A stretch of DNA of 64,000 bases, taken from the NCBI RefSeq assembly GCF_002105155.1, contig NW_019028987.1, positions 550,501 to 614,500 on the forward strand, in the 5' to 3' direction. The notes under the pieces are model-generated. The model was given only the letters and a program-made list of their open reading frames with translations. It made no database searches and was not told the DNA's origin. This DNA comes from Lobosporangium transversale (Eukaryota > Mortierellomycota > Mortierellomycetes > Mortierellales > Mortierellaceae). The translations under genes and the position numbers were made by a program. Shown here piece by piece: positions 1 through 14,100 of this stretch; the stretch's first letter is position 1, and each line of letters starts with the position of its first letter.

Positions 1-395
1 TATATATCAAGGCAGAGCCCATGGACTGAGAGGGTTTAATTCCTTCGTATGGCCCCAGTTTTGTCCAGAAGACAAACTTTCTTATTGTTGACCTAATCTG
101 AAAAAAAAAAAAAAAAAAAAAAAAAGGTACGGATGAACAAAACAATAGACGTTGCCTCTTATAGAGACATCAAAGCACCATATAATCTTTTTGAACAATA
201 TCATGAATAAAAATCTATACCCCACATCTATTTTCTATTTCTACTTTAAATTGATTCAAAAATAATTGATGATCATTAATAATTATATTTATGGTGTGTA
301 GAAGGCATGTTGTATATAATAATATATATATATAAGTTCATTGCTGTGGCCAAAAACAAAACAAAATAAAAAAAAAAAGAAAAAGAAAGAACGAT

Positions 396-1843
<1,448 letters not shown>

Positions 1844-2150
1844 GCTTTCTACGACGGTAAGAAGTAAACGGTAAGGTTAGGATCAAAGATGTTTTAGTGG
1901 AAGAAAAAAAGAAAGGAAGGGAAAGCATCTATAGCGATAAATAGTAAGGTAGAGCAGTCGTGAACAGCAGTAGACTAGGGGAACAAAAAAAAAAAAAAAA
2001 TAAAAATAAATAAATAAATAAAAAATAAAAACGATTCCAACCCTGTATTTGTAGTGAACGAAGGTGCAGTGGTTACGGAGCTGCGCTTGGCAATGATTGA
2101 AACGATCTTTTTAGCGAAGCAGATGCTTTAATTGGCGCATGTGCCATTCC

Positions 2151-2943
2151 TCAGGAAGAGTGTTGGCTGATATACAGGCCAATTGGAGGAGGAAGTTGTA
2201 ATTTAGATAGATCCTGCTCTCGATGAATCTGTTGAACTGTCGCCTCTTGCGATTGAAAAACAACTTTGATTATGGCTCCGTTTGTTTGTTTATTTGCTCG
2301 TGCAACTGCAGCTGCATGCGTTCCTGTTCTGTTGAAGATATAACAGACCGGAAATAATCAAGTTGTGCTTGCTGAAATGAATTTAATAAAGAGGTTTGCG
2401 CGGCCATAAAAGCTGTAGCGGGTATAGAAGTGACGCGTCCAAGCCATGTCCATTGCTATTTTCCTGGCCTTGTTCAGCTCCAAGAAGATAGTATTCGATT
2501 GCTTTACTTCTGGCTATCTTGCCATTAACAAATTGCTGGTATTGGTCCGAAACTTTAGGGTACAATGTTTTCAGATAGTCCATTCTCAACACTCCTCCTT
2601 TAGCCCCGAATCCACTCTAAGATGCCTTTCATGTCATTTGCATAGATCTTTTAAGGGCGTTTGCATAGTGTTTTCTTTCTTGATCCAGACTGGATTGTAT
2701 CTGAACTAGATAGTTTTGCTTGATTGAATAATTGATCATTTTTTCCGGGCATCTTTTACCTTCTCTGGTTGTTGCTGTACTATCCGATCCTGATTCTCGA
2801 GAGTCGGTCGAGATGGCGTTGTCAACAGGTTGAATATCGGGAACCATTAGCGTATTCTCCTTATATGACTGAGCAGCTTCTGAATTGTTGTGAGGCGAAG
2901 AGTTGTGTGCGTCATCGTTCGCATGAGTCTTGGCAGGTTCCAT
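2151..2943 (-). pseudogene. frameshifted gene of unknown function (four apparent 1-nt indels)
   Basis: Starts at an ATG at 2943 with a Glu/Asn/Ser-rich N-terminus, then a helical region (QSSLDQERKHYANAL). Coding-like sequence continues to the TGA at 2151, but only by changing frame four times. Each change falls at a short homopolymer: A-run at 2649-2652, G-run at 2604-2607, C-run at 2420-2422 and GG at 2278-2279 (minus-strand bases). The segments recovered include GILEWIRG, RMDYLKTLYPKVSDQYQQF, AIEYYLLGAEQG and ATVQQIHREQD, which look like one helical protein. I do not recognise the family. Either the gene is recently decayed, or the assembly carries homopolymer errors here; the neighbouring large genes show no such errors. 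Introns do not explain it, since no GT-AG pair fits the first two shifts. Confidence 0.5.
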
Positions 2944-3210
2944 TCCAGATTATGGCTTTATAAATATATTATTTTTTCTCTCTCTTTCTCAATTAATGTT
3001 TGACAGCGTTTGAACACTCTCAAGTCCAATGACTAAAGTCCAGGCACGATCGTGAAGGGCGAAGCGAGCAATTCCCATTCACTCAGAAGAAGCAAGTGAA
3101 ATGAAAGCACGCCCATGCCGTGGACAAAAGTCACAATTCATTTTTTCAAATAAACAGTTTAAATCCTTCCATGGCTCTAATTTCCCCAGGAACCATTTGG
3201 TTTCTCTGAC

Positions 3211-3620
3211 TTATCGTACATTCCTCACAACAATGGGCCATCTATATCTCTTTAACCATTTTCTACCCTTTGACTTGACATATTCAAGACTGGCAATATA
3301 TGAATTGTCTCCCCCTTTAAGGGCAGCCTCGCCCATGCTGCTCTGCAAAAGTGGTTTTTACGATCAAATTCATAGTGAAATTGGTCATAACAATATTGGC
3401 ATTCATGGATACAAATAAACAAAACACGTGTCCTCACTCCATTCAAACAATTAACACAAGGATCAAAAAGGTTGTTAACAAAAGACGCCAGTCGTTCCCG
3501 ATTGAGGTGAAGGCACGAGTCAAAAAACTGAGGCCTGTCCCCCTTTCCTCTCTTCCAAACACGAACTTGAAGGAATTCAAACGATGTAATGACCTTCCGA
3601 ATACTGCCAAAAGGGAGCAT
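3211..3620 (-). CDS. small two-exon protein of unknown function, about 104 aa
   Basis: Exon 1 is 3438-3620 and exon 2 is 3211-3342. The 95-nt intron has a strong GTGAGG donor and a TTTTGCAG acceptor, and the phase is kept. The first exon starts MLPFGSIRKVIT and holds a Cys-rich stretch (FDPCVNC); the second is Gly/Lys/Arg-rich, with EYVKSKGRKWLKRYRWP near the end. The basic, tryptophan-rich tail could suit a mitochondrial or nucleic-acid-binding protein, but no family is recognised. The open frame extends a little upstream of the chosen ATG without another ATG. It is divergent from TAF5, with about 160 bp between the two starts. An alternative donor just before the stop (GTACGA) could extend the protein. 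Confidence 0.5.
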
Positions 3621-3783
3621 AAAGTTGATGTGTGATGTGCGCCAATATTTGACTTTAAATTTCACATCTTGAAGAATTTCAATTTTATGTGACTATAAAG
3701 AGCAACTTAAGGGGTTTGAGACAGGTTGTCATTGTCAATAATCGCAGCAAAATGCGATTCCCAACTAACCCATTCTACACATC

Positions 3784-4417
3784 ATGTCCGACTCTGCTGT
3801 CGATGGCGCGAACGGCACTGGAGCTAATTCTTCAGCTCCAGCACAGACCACAGCTAGCACAACCAATCTGCCCCCGCAGCCACAGCAGCAACAACAGACT
3901 ACAGCACCATCTCAAACGCCACAGACGCAGCAGGACGTAGACAGGATCGTTTTGAATTACTTGAATCAGAAGGGCTATAGGCAAGCAGAGATCGCACTTA
4001 AGCGGGAGGCAAATCTCATGACTCTTGAGGAACTGGAGGCGTCATTTGCCTCGGGAGTAGAACAAGAGGGCACTTTTAATGCAGGCGCATCTAGGACCGC
4101 TACAGCCACTCAACCCAAGAAACATGATAAGGACGATTTGGCAAGCCCAGACGCTTATGAACAAGCATACTCATCCCTCAGACGATGGGTTGAGAGCTCA
4201 TTGGATTTATACAAGGTCAGATGTAGTCTTGCTAATTTGAAAAGTGGTCCCGTTGTTTATTCGATCCTGTAACTAACTGATTAATTTCCCTGAATGTTAT
4301 GATCTGATTTATAGCCAGAGCTTATTTCGATCTTGTTTCCATTATTCGTGCATAGTTACTTGAATCTTGTGAGCCGAGGATTGAAAGACCAAGGTAACAA
4401 AATGAATTCTTTATGAA

Positions 4418-4450
<33 letters not shown>

Positions 4451-6822
4451 TACATACTCTTATTTTATTTTAAAAGGCACAAGCAGGGAGACTAATGGAA
4501 ATTAGTTTTTATTGCTACTATTGTCATTATTGTTTAATGTGATGATAGCAAGTACATTCATGAACAACTTTCGCGCCGATCATTTGGAAATGCATCCACA
4601 GGATATAGCTCGGCTGGCCACTATCACGGATGCACAACACGTGGCGGAGAATGAATTAGCACAGATGTATAAAACTAACAAATATCATCTACGCATGGCT
4701 CCTGTTTCATTTGAGCTCCTTATCGCGTTTTTGGAAGACAACAAATTCATTGTGTTACTCAGAATTGTAAACCAGCATCTAGATATCCATGGTAAGGATG
4801 AAGGAAAAAAAAAAAAAAAAAAAAAAAAAAGAATATTGGAGCAAAAATGTTTGAAACAGTAGGATTTACTCATGGTACTCAAGGAGATTTTGATGTTATT
4901 TTCTCTCTACCCTAGTTGGAGCAGCAAACGCAAATGAGGATGATGTCATCGGCATTGTTGGGCATGGGACACATCAGCTGTCAACTTTTAACCAACAGAG
5001 CGTTACATTGGGACCTATGCCTCCGGATGCCGGACTACGGGAACAGGTAGAACAAAGCTTGAAGGAAGAGGAACTCCAAGCAGCAGCGAGTGGTGATGCA
5101 GTTATGGGTAGCGAAGCCCCGACATCCCTCATGGAAGAGTACAGAAAAGTGAAGACAGAGGCGGGCGTTGACTCACCATCACGGGATGATGTTCCTTTGC
5201 CACCTTTGTACGTACTCATATATATGTATATATATTTGTGTTAATTAACGATCATTGAATGATATGTGTTTCAGAGGATTTGAAGATTTATTTGCTAACA
5301 TGGGTACTTTATCATCTCAATGGCGATATGTTTCGAAATAGCAAGGGCAGCGACATTCAGGCAGAAGTTGAAGCGCTTCGTGATTCTCGAAAACGTGCGG
5401 CTTTAGGGCCTACTAGTCTTCCTTCAATATGCATGTACACTTTTCATAACGCGCATGAGAATATTAACTGTGTGGCAGTCTCCGAGGATGCAACATTAAT
5501 GGCGGCAGGATTTTCAGAGTCTTTTGTCAAACTCTGGAGTTTGAATGGTGAAAAGCTACGGGGATTCAAGAGTAATTTCAACCCGGCACATATTAACGAC
5601 TGTAAGCTTTTTATTTTATTTTGTTCATTTTTATGTTTCCACGCTAATCTGGATAAAGGCTAACTTCTTCATCTTTGTCCTTTATCATAGCTAATGACCT
5701 GAACAGGGTCCGAGAGAAGAATGGCTCAGACTCAAAAAAATTAATTGGACATGCAGGACCTGTCTTTGGGGCCAGCTTTAGTCCAGACAACAAATATCTC
5801 ATTACATGCTCCGAAGATAAGACTGGTATGTCGAGAAGCTTTTTATAAGGGCGTTATTGAATATTCTTTCATCAATGTGAGCTTCTAACGAAATGGCAAT
5901 GCAAAATATAGCACGCCTCTGGAGCACCAACACACTGACCAATCTTGTGTGCTATAAGGGGCATAATTATCCAGTATGGGATGTGGATTTTGGACCCCAA
6001 GGATTCTATTTCGCTACTGCTTCACATGATAGAACTGCTCGTCTTTGGAGTTGTGATCATATCTACCCATTACGTATTTTCGCTGGACATCTTTCAGACG
6101 TGGATGTAAGCTTTTTTTTTTTTTTTTTTTTTTTTTTGGAGGAAGAGGAGAGGGGGAAGTGAGAACAGTAAAAATACGTTTCCTAACTTTCTAATGGTGT
6201 TTAGGCAGTGAAATTTCATCCAAATTCAAAATATATTGTGACAGGATCAAGTGACAAGACTGCAAGGTTGTGGGACATTCAACGAGGAACCTGTGTGCGC
6301 GTATTTACAGGACACATGGGCGCTGTTCAGGCAATTGCTATGTCACCTGATGGTCGTATGATGGCTTCTGCAGGAGTAGACAAATCGATTCAATTATGGG
6401 ATCTTGGCTCAGGGAAGCGTATGAAAAAGATGACAGGACACCAGGGTCTCGTTTATTCTCTCGCATTTAGCCAAGATGGGAGTCTGTTGGTCTCCGGTAG
6501 TGCAGATTCAACAGTTAGGACTTGGGATATTAAAAAGGATACTTCGTCATCACAGCATCGTATTCTGCACGATGGCCGTGATGGTGTGACAAGTATAAAT
6601 GGCCCAGCGAGTGCATCTGCGATATCATCTCCTACAGTAACCTATGGCCGTTCACATTCACCCGCTTTAGATAGACTACAAAAGAAGGCTCTGCTCTCTA
6701 GTCCATTGGAGTCTGAGGACCTCTTGGCAACATTTCCGACCAAGCGGACGCCAGTCTACAAGGTTCAATTTACAAAGAGAAACTTGTGTTTGGCTGTAGG
6801 AGCGTTTGCAGGCTCCAATTAA
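3784..6822 (+). CDS. TAF5: TFIID subunit TAF5 (WD40-repeat TBP-associated factor)
   Basis: Eight exons: 3784-4215, 4315-4393, 4549-4791, 4916-5207, 5342-5601, 5691-5825, 5912-6105 and 6205-6822; 750 aa. After a Gln/Thr-rich start, residues about 55-85 form the LisH-like helix pair ([17 protein letters not shown]). Residues about 120-260 are the TAF5 N-terminal dimer domain, with FVHSYLNLV and [13 protein letters not shown]. From about residue 385 a WD40 propeller follows; [10 protein letters not shown] leads in and repeats end in KLWSL, RLWST, RLWSC, RLWDI, QLWDL and RTWDI. Known role: scaffold of TFIID, and often of SAGA, in the nucleus. Splicing to the AAATAG acceptor at 5341 is needed to bypass an in-frame stop. 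The C-terminal ~90 residues after the propeller are Ser-rich. Several introns contain A or T runs of about 20 nt. Confidence 0.97.
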
Positions 6823-6824
6823 TG

Positions 6825-6861
<37 letters not shown>

Positions 6862-6884
6862 GTCGAAGAATGATAATTCTAATA

Positions 6885-6920
<36 letters not shown>

Positions 6921-7275
6921 TAGTGCATTACAATATGTAAATAACAGTAATAAATATTTTGAATGTTTAATAGTATAAAAGGGCAGAAAGGTTTTAGTGC
7001 GCTCCTTTATTATAAATATTACATGAACGTTGATCAACCTGTCATTCTAAATAGACTTGGAGCTATCCTTAGATCTTTCCTCACTGCCAAGGTCAACATA
7101 ATAACCATATTCACGGGTTCTTTTAAATATATCGGTGGTAGATCAATGGTCTTTAGATGTTTGTCTTGCCTGTACCAGAATAGGTTCAAACAGTACTTGA
7201 ACAACTTTCAAATAAAATGCCTTACTAACATTGTCTTTAACTGATCCATGCTATCGAACTCAAGAGATTATAATC
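6823..7275. other. convergent spacer between TAF5 and GPI10 with long T and A tracts
   Basis: Directly after the TAF5 stop are a T tract of about 32 nt (6829-6860) and an A tract of about 32 nt (6887-6918), separated by about 26 nt. A transcript could fold these into a U-A hairpin. The rest is AT-rich. A short minus-strand open segment at 7047-7142 looks coding-like but has no anchored start. Confidence 0.7.
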
Positions 7276-9755
7276 CTATTTAAAAACCCTACAATAGACC
7301 AGGACATCCCCGCGCCGCCTACTATCGTCATGAAAATGTGAGTTAAAGAATCTTGCACACTATGGGAAAGAAAAAAAGAAAAAGGGAAAAAAAAATAATA
7401 AAAGAATAAGTTCGTTGTTGGTCGTCCAGAAAAAAAAGAAAAAAAAAAAAGAGAGTTTACCTCATGATATCCATGTATTTGAAGCCAACTTAATATTCCA
7501 GGCCATGAATTGACAAGATCTTCAAAGAGTACAAGATGAGTGTTCTCATCCATTTTTCCCTTGCATAACTTTGGGATTCGTTCGTTCATGAATGTGACTG
7601 GGTCTGCATAAAAAACATCAGATTCGTCCTTATAATTGGTAATATCGGCGTTACTACAGCAAGGAAGGAAGAAAGAAAGGTAAAAAATAAAAAGTATTGA
7701 CATCTCGAATCTGTCTTAAAATACTATTGTCAAATCTAGCGATCAAGGAGCTAATAGAGTTGAACACCTGTACACTTACCCGAGCGGTGGGTCACAAGTG
7801 ATGAACCACATATTTAATGGTCCAGAGCTCTGACGATGAACGCTGTTTTGCCAAGGTGTTGAGTGGCACGGCATAATGAAGCCTATCTGTCCGATCTGCT
7901 GACTTTTTGCTTCTTGTCGGATCCATTCCATAACATCGATTACACCGCGTTGGTGTACAAGTGTTGTATACCATGCCATGATGACATTCACGGTTACTAA
8001 GGCAATTATAATCGCAACCGTGGGCTTGGATCGTCTCCACCCATGGGCTGATTGGGATAACCGATAGAGAGTGTCAGCAGCAAAGGGAAGGAGGGGATAT
8101 AGGATCGGATATAGAAACCGCCATTCTTTGTGCTGTAGACTGCTGTAAATGACTAGCGTCCAAAGGCTGAGACCAAGTACTTGTCGTTTTAATGAAGCAT
8201 TGTGTCCAGTGGTGGCAATCCAGGCGCGCCATGATCCGACGGCCACAAAAGGGACATATATACCGAACAGCAATGGAAGACCTTGCGAGAGATACCAATG
8301 CCAAGGTGAAGATCCGTAAAAAAGTGATATCCCCTCGAGCACGTTAACTCGTAAGAAGTTGAGTGGCGTTAAGATCCATTGGTGGTATAAAAGCGTAGAA
8401 TCCAAAATCGCAGATGCTAACATTGCCGTTCCCCTGTAGAGATGTAACAAAAGAGACATTTGTAAGTTTGGAGTCCTTCCTAGCTTAAGAAAGTTTGAAT
8501 GGTATAAACTATAAGATGTTTCTTTCTGTTGCAAAGCCTTATACCCGATCATGATGACATTCACCATAGTAGTAAATACGGATGACCAATCCTTCTTCTT
8601 GATATATCCAATGAGCAAAGATACGCCCAAGAAAACCCAGATGATGGCGGCTGTCGGGCGAAAGATGCAAGTTAAGAAGGCAAGCATTAGCGATAGTCTC
8701 TGCTGTGGTGTTGATGAGCGTTCATACCCAAAAGAATGAATCGTAGATTCAGCTGAGAATGTAGCAAAAGGCCAGTAATAGAGGGCTACAATCGTCAGTG
8801 CAGCCTCCATGGAGTTGGCTAATGTTCTGGTTGAACAAAAGAAATTCCACCAGCTCGCTATGGACAAGAAAAGCTAAATCAATGATAAGAAAAATAAATA
8901 AATAAATAAATAAATATCTGTTGAGGAAAGAAGAGAAGAAAAAAAAAAATGTACCGTCCAGTTAGCAGTCACTTGGTTCTGAAACAGACGATCTGCAAAT
9001 CGATACGCGTAAAAGTCAGCGATGGCTGCAAAGATCGACTGTAATAGTCGTGGAGCATACATCTATATGGAAGAAGAAGAAGAAGAAAGAAATTAGTCGA
9101 TTAGGAACTTGAGCTGCTTTCCTTTATTTGGATAGATTCGAGTCAATTAAAAGTTTTTTTTTTTACTTTACAAGATTCTTGTAATTGACTTGAGACAACC
9201 AAATAAAGGAAGGAGCTCAGGTTCCTAACTTCAATTGAGTAATTTAGGATAGCAAGGTAAGGAATGGTAGATCAATATACACATGAGGCACAAGATATTT
9301 AAATAAAAAATGTTGTAGTTAATGAATGGGCTGGATGGATTAAATAAAAAGATTATTAATATTATCGTGGATCAATTCATTACAATCAAGGGTCCATCAT
9401 CAAGACCTAGAACAGCAAGGGTTTTGTATAGGGCAGCAAAGAGGACCGGGTGGAGAACTGAGCGCAATCCTACATCCCATTCCCAAGTCAAGTAACCAGA
9501 GCCAAATGCGATCTTATGGCCAACTTCGAGTGCCTGCCAATATTCGTCAGGACTAAAATAAGTCTGGACAAGACAAGCGTTCAGAGCACGAAAGAGGATT
9601 AGACCTGTCAAAAGAGTAGAATCGCTCAGGCGATGCAACTGTAGATTCTTTTGTGACATGCGCCCGGGATTGTGAATGTGAATAAGGGCGTAAGAGAGAC
9701 TTTGCGAGAGAAAAAGAGTTGAGTTGGCCCAGGCTTTTTCTGGAGTTGCATTCAA
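7276..9755 (-). CDS. GPI10: GPI mannosyltransferase 3 (Gpi10/PIG-B)
   Basis: Six exons on the minus strand: 9384-9755, 8955-9062, 8545-8873, 7780-8433, 7461-7653 and 7276-7359; 579 aa. The enzyme adds the third mannose to the GPI precursor on the ER lumenal side, using dolichol-phosphate-mannose. Family marks are seen in order: TYFSPDEYWQ in the first lumenal loop (residues ~65-74, with the acidic catalytic pair), GYLTWEW, SWWNFFCSTRTLANSMEA, FRPTAAIIW, FYGSSPWHWY, the HKEWRF motif and a C-terminal RFFNSHFHDD..GDVLVYC. Many hydrophobic segments fit a GT22 polytopic protein. The 111-nt intron 8434-8544 is in frame and open, so it could be mistaken for coding; removing it restores the conserved junction before the NFLRVNVLEG segment. 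A second possible start is Met33. Confidence 0.95.
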
Positions 9756-11149
9756 ATAAAATAAAAAAAAAAAAGGAAAAAGGTTGTGTGTTGCGTTGCA
9801 CGTACAAGATTTAAAAGGGGGGGATATGCTGTGGCTTAGATGGCACCCCTTCTCTCCTCATTTGCAACAAGAAAAAAAAAAAAATATGTACATGTACAAC
9901 ATATCTTTTTTGACAGTGATAAAACCAATTCTCATTTTTTGTGTGTACTTGTTTCATGCTTTTTTTTTTTTTTCTTATACACTCTTCACACTCCACACCA
10001 CACTTTTTTTCTTTTCTCTTTCTCTCTTTCTGTTACTCGCCTCTTTCCCGTCTTCCCGTCCTCAAAGCCCTTTTGTACAGTTTGTCTCTTTACCTCTTTT
10101 TCTCTCTTTCTTTTTCTCTTTCTCTCTTTCTTTCTCTCACTCTCACATTCTGCATTCATTCATTTCGCATGTTATCCCAAGTTTGAATTCCACCCCTCTA
10201 CTGTTTTGTCCTGTCTATCCTTTCTGTCCTTATTTTATTTTTTCCCCCTCACATCCTGTGGATTCAGCGTTTTTGGGTATGGTGTTCATGCTATAAAAAA
10301 ATATGTTTATTTTTTTTTTCATGGTCAATGTGTCCTAATGACCTGATGCTTTTTTTTTTTTTTTTTTTTTTTTTTCTTCTCATTCTTCTTTGCCTAGACT
10401 TTGACCAATAGGGGCTGACTTTTTTTTATTACCATTATTGTTCCTTTCCCATAACATTTATTACAAGCCTGGCAGGAAATATAGTGCAAATCCACCACTC
10501 CAACATTTGTCGAGGTATGTTTTGAGGCTGTCACAAGAGTTACTGGAAAGATACTCTGTAAAATGACACCACACTACTAGCACAAGCATCAACTTTCTCT
10601 ATCTCTATCTAATGATGGATACACATGGAAAGGCAGGTCGATATGAGAATGGCAACACAACCTTTATTTATTATTATTTTCGCTCTTCTGTACTCTATCC
10701 TCTTTCTCTTTTGGTTTCCCGTCTGTGCAGTCTCAACGAAATATCGCATGATGTCGTGTCTGCACATGCAAAATATTCCACACTATCGAAATCACACTGA
10801 AGACCCATGTTCAGATTCTGCTCTCATTTCTCTTACTACCGCCTTGTTTTTTCTTGCTTGTGATTATTTCATTGTAAAAAGAACAATCATCATATCACCC
10901 AGGATTAAGGAATATCAATCAAATCATTTGAATTAATCTCTATCTGTTTCATCATCAATAAATAGACTTTCCTGGCAAGCTCTTGGCTCCCTTATCCTTA
11001 TCGCCTAAAGCTCCGCCTATATATCGAGAACTCTTCTGATCAAAGTATGTTAATATCGAAAATTTATTTTTTTTATTTCCTCTTTTTCTCGCTGTCTCAA
11101 CTCTCATTGTTAAATCATTAGGCTCTCACAATATAGGACTCAATTCAAC
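9756..11149. promoter_or_regulatory. shared divergent upstream region of GPI10 and the Hos4-like gene
   Basis: About 1.4 kb with no convincing gene. Positions about 9960-10260 are strongly C/T-rich on the plus strand (CTTTCTCTCT-type runs), as in a pyrimidine-rich promoter or long 5' leader of the plus-strand gene. A T tract lies at 10351-10375. Open frames here are low-complexity Ser/Phe/Leu and are not credible proteins. Confidence 0.5.
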
Positions 11150-14100
11150 ATGGAAAATGGGACCATTTCCCGTCTAAACTCCACGACTGGTATCGAACAA
11201 ACCTCACGTCATTATTTACCTATTCTAATGACTAACGGGAACAAAATATCGGGATCAGTCTTTTCATATCTGGATTCAGATTCGGATCCAATACTCAAAG
11301 GGTCTGAGGCGTTATTGTCAGGCAAGGAATCTGCAGGGGATTCAATTTTAACTTCACAAAAGTCAAATTCAGAGGAATCAGGAATACGCCAAAAAAGCTT
11401 TATAGAGAATCCAGAAGCCTCGAAACCTATCATGAACAGTATGTCACTTAGTCATCCATCCTTGACCTCAGAAAGCAAGTCAACAGGGAAAACTGGCGCA
11501 AATAGTTCTAAAGAACCTCAGATTATATCCACAAAGTCAATCCCTGTCGCCCAATCCAAACCGACAAGCTCTACAATAGATCTTATTGACGGTGCACTTA
11601 GCGACTTTGACGGATCAGACCTTTCTGATCTTAGCAGTGCCTCTAGCCCAAGCGGAACTGATCATGAATCCGGTTCAGAAGACATGGAGGACTCGAATGC
11701 TGACGACAATGTCAGCTCAGGAAGCAAAGACGATGACGAGGATGAAGATGACTCGGATTCACGTTCAACACCTAGGCGTATCAAAAGACCAACATCAAAG
11801 AAACTCCGTTCAAAACATATTCGCCGGATAGAGTCTGACAGCTCTGACGGCGAACGAGCGCCTCTTGAAGTACCTAAAAGAAAGCCAGGTCGGCCACCTA
11901 AATTGAAGAAACATCCTGTCAGACCAAGAACAACACTCTCGCCGTCATCCCCTGTCTCCTCCACATTACCCAAAAGTCCAGGTCAGGATGATCAGGATGG
12001 CCAGAATACCTTAAATTTTACTCCAACAGAGCCTGCTCACCAACAAACAAGCGGCGGATATCAATCCAAGAGGAAGACCAAACAACCTGACTTTGTAAAT
12101 ATTGGAAAACGAGATCGGTCAGGAAGGACGCAGTTATTCAAGTACACGGCAATGGGCGACTTGGAGACATGTCGAAAGCTCATCGAGGCTGGAGCTGAAG
12201 TCAATGATCGTGACTATGCAGAGTGGACCCCATTGCACGAAGCATGTGTAACAGGGCATGAGAAAGTTGCAAAGCTATTAATTGAGCATCATGCAGATGT
12301 GAATGCGCGAGGGGGCCATATGGACACACCATTACATGATGCTGCTCAGAATGGACATGTTGAAGTTGTCAAGTTGCTGCTAGCGCATGGTGCAAATGTG
12401 ATGGCCAAAAACGCAAAGGGTGTTATTCCACTTGACGTCACTGACGATAAAGAAGTGATTGACCTTCTGCAGCGGCGACAAGCGCTTGTAAATATGCTAA
12501 CTGGACGGAACCAAGCCGGACAGACCCTCCTTCATCGATCATGTAGTTCAGGCTCGTACAACAATGTGGTCGAGCTCCTCAATCAGGGCGCTGACATCAA
12601 CGCTAAAGACAATGCAAACTGGACCCCTTTACATGAAGCATCACTCGAAGGCCATACCGAAATTGTGGAACTGCTGTTATCAAAAGGAGCAGACCCGAAC
12701 GCTCGTGGCCATGGTGACGATACTGCATTGCACGATTCAGCACAAAATGAACACGAAGATGTCGTTCGGCTGTTGCTAGAATACGGCGCCGATCCAGATT
12801 ATAAAAACTTAAAGGGTGAACGGCCTTGTGATGTAACTGAAGATGAAAACATCTTGGAGCTATTAAGGACAGGGGCCAGAGGAACCAAGAAACCAATTCC
12901 AAAGTCTACTGGATCTATGATTTCTCTGAGCTCGTCATTATCTTCATCTTCCTTACAGTCTTCCAAAAGATCAGCGCACCTCACTCATACGTCTATCCTA
13001 GCCAATGTCGGGTCTTCCAATGATGGTAAAGCAAAGCGGCACAAAGAAGGCAGCGCGGATATTAGTATGAGTGATGAAGGTAAGAGCGCGAGTGAAGAAA
13101 GACCGACACAACTATCTAGAGATGAGCGCAAAATGCAGCAGTTGCTTTCAACAATCCGTATGCAAGAGCAGATGGAAGAACGTAAGAAGGCCAAGAAGAA
13201 GACATCGAAAATGGTATCTGATGATGATAATGATGGCGGCCACAATAGAAAGCCATCACGCTCATCCAACTCAACATCCACATCGTCAGAATGGAAGCAA
13301 GCCTCTTCCAAGTCACATCATTCCAAACAGAGATCTCTGTCGAGTAAGTCTCTTACTAAAATTAAGGGAGTCTCAAAACGACGATCCTCCCGATCAGAAG
13401 AAAGAGATGAATCAGATTCAGAACCAACAAAATCAAGGCAGTCTAGAAGATCTGTACAACGTTCAGCTGGAGACCGATTTCGCATCGATCATCGGTATAA
13501 AGACGCATTGGGTCGGACACAACTTCATCAATGGGCAGAGACAGGCGACATTGAGATGGTTGGGACTCTTTTAGAGGGTGGAGCAGAACGGGATCCAAAG
13601 GATCATGAAGGCATGACCCCATTGCATCTTGCTGCAAAGACTGGTAACATCGATGTTTTAGTCCTATTGCTTGCCTATGGCTGCAATGTCAACGCTCAGG
13701 ACCAGGACAAAACAACTGCGCTGCATGAAGCTGTGCGAAATCGTCATGTTGAAGCTGTGAAGTTGTTGCTACAAAACAATGCACTTGTGAATCTCCGAGA
13801 TTCAAAGAAACGCACTTGCTTGGAGCTTGTATCGCCAAAAGATACTGAGATCCGTTCACTTATTAAATCATCAATGGATCAGGCAGAGTTGAAAACAAAA
13901 GAGAAAAGCAAGAAGCGACTCTCCCAATCAATTGAATGTGAGTGCTCTATCAAAAAAAGTTTAAATTGAAGTCTCAACATCATTCAATATTTTGAGCAAC
14001 TTACTAATTTCTTTCCTTTCTTTTATTTATTTACTCCAGCTCGTGGATCTCCAAAGCATAAGGAGCGGAAAACAAGTCGCCATAGCGATAGTGATGAATC

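Noticed and set aside
3351-3635. Plus-strand open frame opposite the small minus-strand gene
   Set aside because: The opposite strand has a phase-consistent spliced gene; this frame has no motif or splice support.
9784-10346. Plus-strand open frames of about 170 codons
   Set aside because: They are a translation of a C/T-rich tract (Ser/Phe/Leu repeats) in the upstream region of the ankyrin gene; no protein-like features.
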